This document shows positions 36,786 to 44,599 of a stretch of 45,519 nucleotides of DNA, piece after piece. The position numbers and the translations under genes are program-made. Where the stretch lies: NCBI GenBank assembly GCA_025453595.1, contig JALOQB010000007.1:1-45519 (forward strand). The letters are read 5' to 3'. The notes under the pieces were generated by a model. It did not search any database, was not told the DNA's origin, and worked only from the letters and a program-made list of their open reading frames with translations. The stretch comes from Polyangiaceae bacterium (lineage in GTDB: Bacteria > Myxococcota_A > Polyangia > Polyangiales > Polyangiaceae). Positions within the stretch are counted from its first letter, which is position 1; each line of letters begins with the position of its first letter.

Positions 36786-36860
36786 AGGCGGGGACGGTAA
36801 CAACCGACCTCCCCCCTCCCGGGTGCAGCCCACCGCCCGGGCCGTGTAACCTCTGCCTCG

Positions 36861-38186
36861 ATGCACGCGCGCCCGCCCCTTCTCCTGCCGTTGCTCTTCT
36901 CTGGTGCCCTCTGCTGGCAGGGCTGCTCCGGAGATCCAGCCCCCTCGACCGCAGCCCAGGGCGGCTCGACCCAGGCCGGCGCTGGCGGCAACGGCGGCTC
37001 GGCCGCCGGCGGGGGGGCTGCAGGGGCCTCCGGGCAGGCCGGCGCGGCCCAGGGGGGCGGCGGCAGCGGGGGCGCATCCGGTCAGGGCGGGGTATCCGGA
37101 AGCTCCGGACAGGCAGGGGCAACGCAGGGCGGGGCCTCGGGGGCCTCCGGCCAGCAAGGGGGCGGGGTATCCGGAAGCTCCGGACAGGCCGGAAGCTCCG
37201 GACAGGCGGGGGGCACAGGGGAAGGGCTGCTGAGCGAGAAGTACCCTGGCGACAAGGGCATCGAGGCGGATCCTTCCGTGCTGTTCCACGACGATTTCGA
37301 GGGGGGCTGGGGCAAGTGGGATCTGCCCAAGAACGACACCAAGTACCTGCATCTGGAGGAGGACGGGGGGCTCGCGCACACGGGCAGCCGCTACCTGCGC
37401 TCCACGGTGACCCGGGAGCACCTGGACGCGGAGCAGTACATCTCGTCGGCGACCCATTTCACCTTCCCGACGAGGGTAGACCAGGTGTTCTGGCGATTTC
37501 ACGTGCGCGTGAAGGGGATCGCGCCCAACCCACACCACTGGTTCCGCATGACCGCGGGGACCGAGGCCTTCAGCGGGAGCGGCCTGGCCAACACCGTGCC
37601 TCCGGGCGATCAGGGCTTCTGGTTTGACCTGGACGCGAACAACGACGATCTCTTCAACTTCTACGTGTACTGGCACAAGATGCGCTCGGGCCGCTGCAAC
37701 GACGGGACGGCGGTGCCCGGGTGCGCCGGGGATCAGGGGACGACCTACCATTACGGCAACACGTTCCGCCCCCTCGGGCAGACCCCTTTCCCGAGGGACG
37801 CCTGGTACTGCGTCGAGATCATGGGCAAGGCGAGCACGGTGGGGCAGTCCGACGGGCAGCTCTCGTTCTGGGTGAACGACCAGCTGGTCGGCGACTTCCG
37901 GCCAGGGTACCCGGACGGGACCTGGCTCCGCGACACCTTCCACCCGGGCGGCTGCTCGTTCTCGGCCTGCACCGAGCCCAAGCCCTTCGAGGGGTTCGAC
38001 TTTCGTACCAGCGACGACGTGCGCTTCAAGCACGTCTCCCTCGACGCGTACTACCAGCGCGACACCTTCCAGAGCAAGAAGGAGGCGCTGCAGGCCAAGG
38101 GCCTCACGGTCTCCGACGAGCAGACTCTTTATTACGATGATGTCGTCGTGGCGACGAGGCGTATCGGCTGCAAGAAACCCCAATAA
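36861..38186 (+). CDS. Lipoprotein with a polysaccharide-lyase-like jelly-roll domain
   Basis: The 441-residue protein has a lipoprotein signal (LLPLLFSGALCWQGC, lipobox WQGC is poor but the Cys is well placed). Residues 22-123 are a Gly/Ala/Ser linker with SGSSGQAG and GASGQ units. The rest (about 130-441) looks like a concanavalin-type beta jelly roll as in alginate-lyase-like and related polysaccharide lyases: FHDDFEGGWGKWD, FWRFHVRV, HHWFRMTAG, WYCVEIMGKAST, LSFWVNDQLVGDF and the end LYYDDVVVATRRIGC. It could cut or merely bind a polysaccharide at the cell surface; the catalytic residues cannot be named from sequence alone. No clear ribosome site precedes the ATG. Confidence 0.78.
   Translation: MHARPPLLLPLLFSGALCWQGCSGDPAPSTAAQGGSTQAGAGGNGGSAAGGGAAGASGQAGAAQGGGGSGGASGQGGVSGSSGQAGATQGGASGASGQQGGGVSGSSGQAGSSGQAGGTGEGLLSEKYPGDKGIEADPSVLFHDDFEGGWGKWDLPKNDTKYLHLEEDGGLAHTGSRYLRSTVTREHLDAEQYISSATHFTFPTRVDQVFWRFHVRVKGIAPNPHHWFRMTAGTEAFSGSGLANTVPPGDQGFWFDLDANNDDLFNFYVYWHKMRSGRCNDGTAVPGCAGDQGTTYHYGNTFRPLGQTPFPRDAWYCVEIMGKASTVGQSDGQLSFWVNDQLVGDFRPGYPDGTWLRDTFHPGGCSFSACTEPKPFEGFDFRTSDDVRFKHVSLDAYYQRDTFQSKKEALQAKGLTVSDEQTLYYDDVVVATRRIGCKKPQ
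37092..37112 (+). repeat. TCCGGAA-type linker repeat, first copy in jelly-roll lipoprotein
   Basis: GTATCCGGAAGCTCCGGACAG encodes VSGSSGQ in the linker. It is identical to the next copy 75 bases on. Confidence 0.7.
37167..37207 (+). repeat. TCCGGAA-type linker repeats, tandem copies in jelly-roll lipoprotein
   Basis: A second full copy of the word is followed at once by a shorter one (GGAAGCTCCGGACAGGC), giving SGSSGQAGSSGQAG. Confidence 0.7.
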
Positions 38187-38236
38187 ACCAGGTCGCCAGA
38201 GAAGATCCGGGGGGCCTGCCGCGTACAGGAGAAGTC

Positions 38237-39430
38237 ATGGCTGTTCCCCTGGCTGTCATCCTGTCCGAACCTTCCGACGAACCCCAGGCGCTGCGGGTAG
38301 CCCACCTCCTGGAAGCGCTGGGGGTGCGGTGCTGGGTTGAAGGGGTCGAGGGGCAGGACGCGATGAGCCGCCCGCAGGCCCTCGCCGGGTGCCACGCCAT
38401 CGTCGTGGTGCTGGACGAGGGGGGCGGCGCGTACGGCGCGATCGACGCCGGGGCCACCTGGAAGGTGCCGGTGTTCATGCTGGGGCGCGAGGCCCAGCAA
38501 GATCGGTCCCAGCTCCGCCCGTTCTGCGAGCGCGTGGCCGCGGCCGTGGGCGCCGCGGAGAGGTCGCCGGGGCGCCGGGGCCTGGGAGGGCTACCGGGTC
38601 GCCGTCTCCTTGCGGCAGGCGCTGCGCTTGGCGTGGTCGCGGTCCTCGGGGTGCTGGGCCTGAGGTTCACGAGGTCCACGGGCGAGCGAGCCTCGCTGGC
38701 GCGCCACGAGGCCATCGGGCTGACGGCGAGCCCCACGGGGTCAGGCTGGGTCCTGGCCTTCCGGCTGCCAGCGCCCCCCGTCGAGCTCTGGTACGATCTG
38801 GGGACGGGGGCCGGGTTTCACCAGACGGGGGTGCAGCCCGGGGCCTTTGATCCGGCGACCGGCGCCCCCCTGGCCAAGAGCTACGTCATGGTGGGCCAGG
38901 AAGAGCTGCCGGGGCCGACCACGGTGCGGGTGAAATTCCGCCGATCTGGCGGTGCCATGGAGGGGCCCTTCGAGCTCCCCCTCGACCCCGACGCGCAGGC
39001 CCAGGCGGCGGCCCGCAGCGCGCTGGAAGACATGGCCCCGCGCTGGGTCGCCTTCGGGGATCTCCAGGGGCAATCCCTGGTGTATTTCACGCCGGTGCTG
39101 GCCTTCAAGCATGCGCTGCGCGAGATCCAGGTGGGGGTCGACGAGGGCCCTCTCGACCAGAGCGTGCGCTTTGCCCCTTCCAGACAGCCCGGGGTCAGCG
39201 CCGAGGACGAGGTGTTCCGCGCGTTGCCGCCGGGGGCACGCAGCGTGTCGATCGGCCTGGTCCTCCGCGACGGGAGCCGGCTCCCTGTCCGCACCTTCCC
39301 GGTCGCCATGCCCCAGTCCCCGCCCGGCCCACCCCGCCCCGCCCCCGCCCTCTTCAAGACCAAAGGGCCACGACCCGCCCGCGACATCATCGACCCCTGG
39401 GCGACCCGGGTGCAGGACACCAGGCACTGA
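38237..39430 (+). CDS. Membrane protein with an N-terminal TIR-like domain
   Basis: The 397-residue protein starts at an ATG six bases after AGGAG. Residues 1-110 look like a Rossmann-type TIR-like domain: PLAVILSEPSDE (first strand and loop), ALRVAHLLEALGVRCWVE, AGCHAIVVVLDE, and WKVPVFML. The Glu that makes many bacterial TIRs NADases is not visible in the expected place (YGAIDAG), so it may be a binding domain. One membrane helix follows (LLAAGAALGVVAVLGVLGL, about 123-141). The remaining 250 residues are beta-rich and face the other side of the membrane (WVLAFRLPAPPVELWYDLG, TTVRVKFRRSG). The assignment as TIR is tentative; other TIR-like folds are possible. It is 50 bp downstream of the jelly-roll gene. 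Confidence 0.6.
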   Translation: MAVPLAVILSEPSDEPQALRVAHLLEALGVRCWVEGVEGQDAMSRPQALAGCHAIVVVLDEGGGAYGAIDAGATWKVPVFMLGREAQQDRSQLRPFCERVAAAVGAAERSPGRRGLGGLPGRRLLAAGAALGVVAVLGVLGLRFTRSTGERASLARHEAIGLTASPTGSGWVLAFRLPAPPVELWYDLGTGAGFHQTGVQPGAFDPATGAPLAKSYVMVGQEELPGPTTVRVKFRRSGGAMEGPFELPLDPDAQAQAAARSALEDMAPRWVAFGDLQGQSLVYFTPVLAFKHALREIQVGVDEGPLDQSVRFAPSRQPGVSAEDEVFRALPPGARSVSIGLVLRDGSRLPVRTFPVAMPQSPPGPPRPAPALFKTKGPRPARDIIDPWATRVQDTRH

Positions 39431-39439
39431 AGCGCCCTC

Positions 39440-39452
39440 CCACCAGCGGTGG
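39440..39452. terminator. Weak hairpin after the TIR-like gene
   Basis: CCACC and GGTGG pair around AGC ten bases past the stop, with a T-rich patch (GGTTCGTTCTTT) about ten bases later. The stem is short, so confidence is low. Confidence 0.2.
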
Positions 39453-39566
39453 CTCTGGGCGGGTTCGTTCTTTGGAGAAAGCACAGCGGGGGAACCCTGG
39501 GCCCGGGTGGATGTCTGGCGTTCGTTCGACACACCTGCCCCCCATCGCAACGCGGAACAGGGACCC

Positions 39567-40763
39567 TTGCAGACACGCCCCTCCTTCCTCGCTCTCCTCG
39601 GCCTCGTGGCGCTGCTTGGCTGCGCCCACGAGGCGCCACCTCTCCCACCTGCCCTCCCGCTCCCGCCGCCCACCTACACTTTCTTCTACGAGGAGGCCCC
39701 CGGGCCCGCCCTGGGTCTGCACCGCGATGGTGTCCCCTGGGTCGGTGTAGCGAGGCTCCATATGCTATCGACGGAGCGACCCGAGGGGGGCTTCCACGCC
39801 GGGGCCGTCGACCCGCGGGAGCGTACCCTGCAGCTGCGCTTCGACAACGGCAGGGCGCCGCTGCCGCCGGACGAGCTGGAGGCCATCGGCCGGGCGCCTC
39901 TGCTCAGGCTCGAGGTGGACGAGCAGCTCCAGGATGTCCCCCGCTCCCAGGGGAGCAACCCGTTCCGCTGTGGCGCGGCGACCCACCGCCTCGGCCAGCT
40001 CGACCCCTGCGTCGATCCGCTCCCCCAGCAAGACCCCCCTGGAGACTGCGACGAGCGCGGCGCACGGCGCTGGAGCCAGCGATTCGAGCAGCAGGAGGAG
40101 CACGCGCAGACCTGCTTCCCGGCGGTGGACAGGCCCACGCTGCAGCGCCTCGGCCAGGCCCCGCAGCTCCGTCAGGGGCACTGTCCGAGGCTGGTGGCCT
40201 CGGTCCAGGGGCAAGAGCTGGGCGATCTGCTCCCGGCGCTGACGCGGGTCTGTGGCCTCTGGATGCCCGCGGAGCAGCGGGACCGGGGGAACCTGGAGGT
40301 GGCCAGGGAGGATCTCCCCTCGGCGCTGCAGACCGCGAGGCAAGGCACCTCGGAGCAGATGCAGTCCTTTTACCTGCGGTACCGCCAGCTGGCCCCGCGC
40401 GAGGCCGAGGCGATCCGCCTGCTGGCGCAGGAGCGCTTCGGGCCGAAACATTTGCCTCGCTGGCTCGCGATTCGCGACAAGATCGAGGCTTATCGCCCCA
40501 AGATCCATCGCTACACCCTCTGCGAAATATACCCGACGTATGTCCTGCTGGGCTGGGCCAATTACACCCGGCCGCTCCGGAGCAAGCAAGCCCCCCGGGA
40601 GACGGAGAGCGAGGGGGGCGTGCCGCAGCCACGCGCCAGGGGGCCCAGCGCCGAGCAGCAGCAGCACCTGGAGCGGCTGATCCGCGGCACGACGGGGCAC
40701 ACCCTGGTGCGCTTTGCTTACCAGTGCACCGGGTCGCGGCACTGGTACTTCGAGCCCGGATGA
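39567..40763 (+). CDS. Uncharacterised Cys-containing lipoprotein
   Basis: This 398-residue protein starts at a TTG, chosen because it gives a complete lipoprotein signal (LQTRPSFLALLGLVALLGC) and follows CAGGGA. No ATG in frame lies near. A Pro-rich spacer leads to a mature domain with paired Cys (NPFRCG, LDPCVDP, GDCDERG, AQTCFPA, GHCPRL, RVCGLW), then a charged helical part (RYRQLAPREAEAIRLLAQERFG) and an end with CEIYPTYVLLGW and FAYQCTGSRHWYF. I do not recognise a family. The frame is open far upstream, but that part is antisense-like and overlaps the TIR-like gene. Confidence 0.68.
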   Translation: MQTRPSFLALLGLVALLGCAHEAPPLPPALPLPPPTYTFFYEEAPGPALGLHRDGVPWVGVARLHMLSTERPEGGFHAGAVDPRERTLQLRFDNGRAPLPPDELEAIGRAPLLRLEVDEQLQDVPRSQGSNPFRCGAATHRLGQLDPCVDPLPQQDPPGDCDERGARRWSQRFEQQEEHAQTCFPAVDRPTLQRLGQAPQLRQGHCPRLVASVQGQELGDLLPALTRVCGLWMPAEQRDRGNLEVAREDLPSALQTARQGTSEQMQSFYLRYRQLAPREAEAIRLLAQERFGPKHLPRWLAIRDKIEAYRPKIHRYTLCEIYPTYVLLGWANYTRPLRSKQAPRETESEGGVPQPRARGPSAEQQQHLERLIRGTTGHTLVRFAYQCTGSRHWYFEPG

Positions 40764-40832
40764 GCCCCGGCCTGGCGCGAGCCAGGGCGTTGTGGGAATA
40801 CTGGGGTTCACCAGCTCGTAGGAGTGCTCGCC

Positions 40833-41930
40833 ATGAAGATCTCGCGCCTCGCCTCGTGGGTAGGTCCCGCTTACGTCGGCACCATCGCCAGCTCCTGGGT
40901 GGCCGTCACCGCGTACCTGTTCCTCGCCAACCCCAAGCCTGTCCTCGACAACACCTGGCTCACCTGGTTGCTGATGGTCGCCATCGCCACCCCCATCGCC
41001 AGCGTCCTCGCCACCACCCTCCTGGTCCTGGATGTGCTGCTGCTCAAGCTCAAGGTGCGAGCGCTCCCCACAGGGAAGCCGGCCTGGGGCATGGCCTTCC
41101 TGGCCCCGCTGCCGGTGGCGGGGGCCCTCTGGTACCTGTGGCCCAACCTGAGCAACAGCGCCGCAGCGCTGGCCCTCTCGGTGGCGGCCCCGGTGCTGAC
41201 CACGGCCCTGGGCCTGCGCCTGGGCCTCGGCGCGTCGGTCCAGAAATCGTTATCCTTGCGCCTTTGCGAAGGACTGTTGCGGCGCTTGCGCATCAACCGG
41301 GCTGTGCCTAACCAGGAAAGGTTCTCTATCCTGCGAGGCAGACATGCTCCCTCCCCGCCCGGCCCCCGCCCAGCGCACCCTCGGTTACAACGAGTCCTCT
41401 TCGGGTCCCAAGCAAACGCTCGCCTACGGGGATGCACCGGCGCCGGCCCCGGGCAACGGCGCCGCGTGGGCCGCCACCATGATCGGGCCCGCGGGCGCGC
41501 CTGCCGCCCCCGGGCCGCTGGTCCCCGCCACCAGCGGCTTCGAGGCCACGCTGCTCGGCGGCCCCTCGACCCCCTCCCTCGAGGCCACCCAGAGCGCCTC
41601 GGATCTGGTGGCGCCGGCCTCGCTCCAGGGGCCCGTGAGCGCCTCTCCCAGCAGCTCCGGGCCCCGCTCCACCGTGCTGCCGCGGGTCGAGGTCCAGGGC
41701 GGGCAGCCTCGCATCCTGGTGCAGGATCGGCCCCGCTACCAGGAGACCAAGCGCCTGGGCGAGGGTGGCGTCGGCGAGGTGGTGATGGCGCGCGACAACG
41801 ACATCGAGCGCCACGTGGCCGTCAAGCGGCTGCGCCCCGAGCTCCAGGGCACCACGGCGCTGGCCCGCTTCGTCGAGGAGATCCGTGTGGTCGGTCAGCT
41901 CGAGCACCCCAGCATCGTGCCCATCCATGA
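40833..41930 (+). CDS. Four-helix membrane protein without a stop before the kinase gene
   Basis: The ATG at 40833 follows AGGAG by eight bases. Residues 1-130 form four hydrophobic segments: GPAYVGTIASSWVAVTAYLF, TWLLMVAIATPIASVLATTL, WGMAFLAPLPVAGALWYLW and AAALALSVAAPVLTTALGL. Codons are strongly GC-ending, so this part is real. From about residue 140 no stop appears; the frame crosses the kinase start at 41344 and ends at 41930 as Arg/Gly-rich sequence that is probably not a protein. A stop in another frame (TAA, 41309-41311) would end the product after the fourth helix if one base were missing or added near 41245-41270. Function unknown. Confidence 0.5.
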   Translation: MKISRLASWVGPAYVGTIASSWVAVTAYLFLANPKPVLDNTWLTWLLMVAIATPIASVLATTLLVLDVLLLKLKVRALPTGKPAWGMAFLAPLPVAGALWYLWPNLSNSAAALALSVAAPVLTTALGLRLGLGASVQKSLSLRLCEGLLRRLRINRAVPNQERFSILRGRHAPSPPGPRPAHPRLQRVLFGSQANARLRGCTGAGPGQRRRVGRHHDRARGRACRPRAAGPRHQRLRGHAARRPLDPLPRGHPERLGSGGAGLAPGARERLSQQLRAPLHRAAAGRGPGRAASHPGAGSAPLPGDQAPGRGWRRRGGDGARQRHRAPRGRQAAAPRAPGHHGAGPLRRGDPCGRSARAPQHRAHP

Positions 41931-42804
41931 CGTGGGCCTCGACGAGCGGGGGCAGTTCTACTTCGTCATGAAGTACGTCAACGGCGAGACCCTCGAGCAC
42001 ATCATCCAGAAGCTCGCCGAGAACGACCCTGCTTACCACGCCCGCTACCCCTTCGGCCGCCGCGTCGAGATCTTCATCGCCATCCTCGAGGCCATGGCCT
42101 ACGCCCACGACAAGGGCTACATCCACCGCGACATCAAGCCCGCCAACGTCATGGTCGGCCCCTACGGCGAGGTCATGGTCATGGACTGGGGCCTCGCCAA
42201 GAAGGTCGGCGGCGAGGTCGACCACGCCCTCGCCATGCCCGAGGCCGACGGCAACGCACGCAACAGCGGGCGCCTCCAGGAGACCCGCGTGGGCTCCATC
42301 CTCGGCACCCCCCTCTACATGTCCCCCGAGCAGGCCCGCGGCCAGCACCACACCCTCGATCAGCGCTGCGATATCTACAGCCTGTGCATGCTCTTCCTCG
42401 AGCTGCTCACCACCCGCCACCCGCTCCAGCACCACACCAACCTCAACCAGGTCCTGCTCAGCGTCGCCTCCGAGCCCGCCATCACCCCCATGGACAAGCT
42501 CTGGGAGGCCAACCCCGCCCAGGGCCCCGTCCCCGCTGACCTGCGCCACATCACCGTCAAGGGCCTCCAGAAATCACCGGAGCAGCGCTACGCCTCGGTC
42601 CACGAGCTCATCGCACGCCTCCAGCGCCGCGCCGAGGGCTGCGTCGACGTCGAGTGCCCGGTCACCTTCTGGATGAGCATGATGAGCCGCGGGCGCCGCA
42701 TCATCGAGCGCCACCCCGTCCTCGGCGTCTCGATCGTCTCGCTCTTCGTGCTCACCTCGGCGGCCAGCCTGATCTACTCGGCCATGCACCTGCTACGCGC
42801 CTGA
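41344..42804 (+). CDS. Eukaryote-like Ser/Thr protein kinase
   Basis: The 486-residue protein is a Hanks-type kinase. The catalytic domain (about 130-425) has GEGGVGEV for the nucleotide loop (from G139), VAVKRL with K161, HRDIKPANV with the catalytic D263, DWG in place of DFG (D281), and SPEQARG in the activation segment. A Trp in that motif is common in myxobacterial kinases. The N-terminal 125 residues are Ala/Pro/Ser-rich and carry several Thr-hydrophobic-Gly motifs (RTLGY, QTLAYG, ATMIG, ATLLGG) that could be phosphorylation or FHA-binding sites. One membrane helix lies at the C-terminus (GVSIVSLFVLTSAASLIYSAM), with almost nothing beyond it, so it signals on the cytoplasmic face. It converges on the oxygenase gene with three bases between the stops. 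Confidence 0.93.
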   Translation: MLPPRPAPAQRTLGYNESSSGPKQTLAYGDAPAPAPGNGAAWAATMIGPAGAPAAPGPLVPATSGFEATLLGGPSTPSLEATQSASDLVAPASLQGPVSASPSSSGPRSTVLPRVEVQGGQPRILVQDRPRYQETKRLGEGGVGEVVMARDNDIERHVAVKRLRPELQGTTALARFVEEIRVVGQLEHPSIVPIHDVGLDERGQFYFVMKYVNGETLEHIIQKLAENDPAYHARYPFGRRVEIFIAILEAMAYAHDKGYIHRDIKPANVMVGPYGEVMVMDWGLAKKVGGEVDHALAMPEADGNARNSGRLQETRVGSILGTPLYMSPEQARGQHHTLDQRCDIYSLCMLFLELLTTRHPLQHHTNLNQVLLSVASEPAITPMDKLWEANPAQGPVPADLRHITVKGLQKSPEQRYASVHELIARLQRRAEGCVDVECPVTFWMSMMSRGRRIIERHPVLGVSIVSLFVLTSAASLIYSAMHLLRA

Positions 42805-42807
42805 ACC

Positions 42808-43899
42808 TCAGCCCGCGCGCATCGTGTCCAGCCGGTCGTAGTGCCGGTACCCCAGCTTGTCGAGGGCGCTCTTCGGCGCCAGACCGATGTCGACCAGCGT
42901 CTTGATCGAGTACGTCCCCGCCAGCACCGGCGGCGCGTAGCTCCGGATCACCTCGGGCGTATGGAACTTCTGCAGAGGGAAGAGCAGCTGGTTGCTCTGC
43001 AGGTGCATGAAGTGAGCGCTCGAGAGGCGGGTCCAGCCAGGGACCCCGGGGGCGGTGATGACGTGCGGGGTCGCGAGGAAGGCGCCGCCGGTCAGGATCT
43101 CGAGCTGCTGCCCGACCTGCGCCACGATGCATCCCTCGGGGGCGACCCCCCGGACCATCTGCCCGTTCGGGTGCTCGGCGCTGGCGCGGGTGCGCAGGTA
43201 CAGGCCGCTCTTGTCGTCAGGGCGCCCGGCAGGCTCGCCGGCCGGGTTGTAGAAGCGGCCCCCGGGCAGCAGCGTCAGCAGGTTGAAGTCCGTGTGCTCC
43301 TCGCCCCACAGGATGCCCGTGTTCACCTGGTCCGGGCCCAGGGGCAGGTAGTTGAGCACGCGGGTGACGTGGGGGCCTCCGTCGAGCATGCGAGCGAAGG
43401 TGTCCTCGGGGAGATCCAGGGCGAGCGCCGAGCCCCGGAGCAGCGCCAGGCCCGCCTCGTGGAGCGCCTTGCCCAGGGCCAGGTACCCTCGCTGGAAGCC
43501 CTGCGGCTCGTCCTCGGGCCAGATGTTCTCCGGGTAGAGCTCCGGGTACTGGGCGATGAGGGCCGGATCACCGGGGAGCGGCGCGGCGAAGTAGCACTCC
43601 TTGAAATCGGGCTGACCGCCGCTGGCCACGGCCACCTCGGTGTTCGGCGGGGTCCAGCCGCGCTGGTACCAGAGATCGGCTCGACCGTAGGGGCGCTTGG
43701 CGCTCTCGGGCCGCGCCACGAAGGACCGGAACGCATCGTAAAAAGAGTTCAGGTTGCCCGTGTCGACGCCGTGGTTGCGGATGTACACCAGACCGTAGAC
43801 CCCGAAGGCCTCGCGCAGCGCCGCGCTGGCGCGGGCGATACGCGCTGGATCGCCGGAAGAGAGATCATGCAAATCGACGGTGGGGATCTGGAGCTCCAT
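42808..43899 (-). CDS. 2-Oxoglutarate/Fe(II) oxygenase, isopenicillin-N-synthase-like
   Basis: The 363-residue protein has the layout of the isopenicillin N synthase/2OG dioxygenase family. The N-terminal part (IPTVDLHDLSSGD, ALREAFGVYGLVYIRNHGV) is the DIOX_N segment. The iron ligands are H202 and D204 in EEHTDFNLLTLL and H279 in ATPHVIT; R291 and S293 (TRLSSAHF) give the RxS that binds 2-oxoglutarate. A complete active site means it is probably active; the substrate is unknown, as related enzymes act on small molecules, hormones and antibiotics. It stands alone, convergent with the kinase gene, and no biosynthetic genes are next to it. Confidence 0.92.
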   Translation of the reverse strand: MELQIPTVDLHDLSSGDPARIARASAALREAFGVYGLVYIRNHGVDTGNLNSFYDAFRSFVARPESAKRPYGRADLWYQRGWTPPNTEVAVASGGQPDFKECYFAAPLPGDPALIAQYPELYPENIWPEDEPQGFQRGYLALGKALHEAGLALLRGSALALDLPEDTFARMLDGGPHVTRVLNYLPLGPDQVNTGILWGEEHTDFNLLTLLPGGRFYNPAGEPAGRPDDKSGLYLRTRASAEHPNGQMVRGVAPEGCIVAQVGQQLEILTGGAFLATPHVITAPGVPGWTRLSSAHFMHLQSNQLLFPLQKFHTPEVIRSYAPPVLAGTYSIKTLVDIGLAPKSALDKLGYRHYDRLDTMRAG

Positions 43900-43935
43900 G
43901 GTGGAGCGAACATAGGCCCAGCCCGCGCCCCGCTG

Positions 43936-44496
43936 CTAGCGTCGGATCCCGATCCCCACGCCGACCCCCACGCCGACCCCCACGCCCACGCCCACCCCCC
44001 ACGCCCCGCCGGGCGGCCGGGCCCCCTGCAGCGTGATCAGGTGCGACACCAGCATGCACGTCCGCTGCGCTGCCCCGTCACAACCCCGCCACACCCCCGC
44101 GTCGGAGGCGTCACCGTCCGTCGTGTACCGCGTCATGCGCCCGTCCGGCCCCATCGTGAGCCACGCGTACCCGCTGTCCGGAGGCGCCGCGCTGGTCGCC
44201 TCGACCCCCCCGAAACGCTTGTGATCGGGGCCCCACACGCCCCCCTCTGGCTCGAGCAGCGCGACCGGATCCTGGTGTGAATCCGTGACCCGCCCGGACC
44301 CGTCGATCCGCCACAGCAACGCCCCGTCCAGCAGCACGCGGCCGTCCGGGAGCAGATCGATGGATGGCTCATTCGGCCGCTCCCAGGTGGCCCGCGCCAT
44401 CGCGAGCGCTGCCCCCCCTTCGGCCCATCGCGCCGGCGGACGAGCGGCGCACCCCGCCAGCAACACCACGCAAGCCAACGCCTTTACCCAGCGCAT
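43936..44496 (-). CDS. Lipoprotein with a Gly-Val repeat tail
   Basis: The 186-residue protein has a lipoprotein signal (VKALACVVLLAGC). The mature part (about 20-160) has short beta-like units (IDLLPDGRVLLDGALLWRIDG, AWLTMGPDGRMTRYTTDG) suggestive of a small propeller or sandwich fragment with two Cys (WRGCDGAAQRTC). The end is an unusual run of Gly-Val and Gly-Ile pairs before RR. No family recognised. It lies 36 bp upstream of the oxygenase start on the same strand and is divergent from the cytochrome-like gene. Confidence 0.7.
   Translation of the reverse strand: MRWVKALACVVLLAGCAARPPARWAEGGAALAMARATWERPNEPSIDLLPDGRVLLDGALLWRIDGSGRVTDSHQDPVALLEPEGGVWGPDHKRFGGVEATSAAPPDSGYAWLTMGPDGRMTRYTTDGDASDAGVWRGCDGAAQRTCMLVSHLITLQGARPPGGAWGVGVGVGVGVGVGVGIGIRR
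43942..43998 (-). repeat. Short tandem repeat encoding (Gly-Val)n
   Basis: The coding strand repeats GTGGGGGTCGGC-type units of 12 and 6 bases, giving about nine Gly-Val/Ile pairs at the C-terminus. Such a tract could gain or lose units by slippage without changing frame, since units are multiples of six. Confidence 0.75.
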
Positions 44497-44535
44497 CCTC
44501 GCACCCTAGCACAACCACGCCGCCACGCAGGCCAC

Positions 44536-44564
44536 GCCCCCCGCCTCGGGGGGCGGTCGATTTT
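44536..44564 (+). terminator. Strong GC hairpin followed by TTTT
   Basis: GCCCCCC and GGGGGGC pair around GCCTC (44536-44554), and TTTT follows at 44561-44564. It lies between divergent genes, 36 bases before the next ATG, so on the plus strand it would sit in the leader of the cytochrome-like gene. It may be an attenuator-like element or a chance hairpin. Confidence 0.35.
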
Positions 44565-44599
44565 GCAACGGATCCCGGAAAAGCCGGCCACCAAGGTCC

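Noticed and set aside
42841..44280. A 479-residue plus-strand frame opposite the oxygenase
   Set aside because: The minus strand encodes a complete 2OG oxygenase active site, so this is a shadow.
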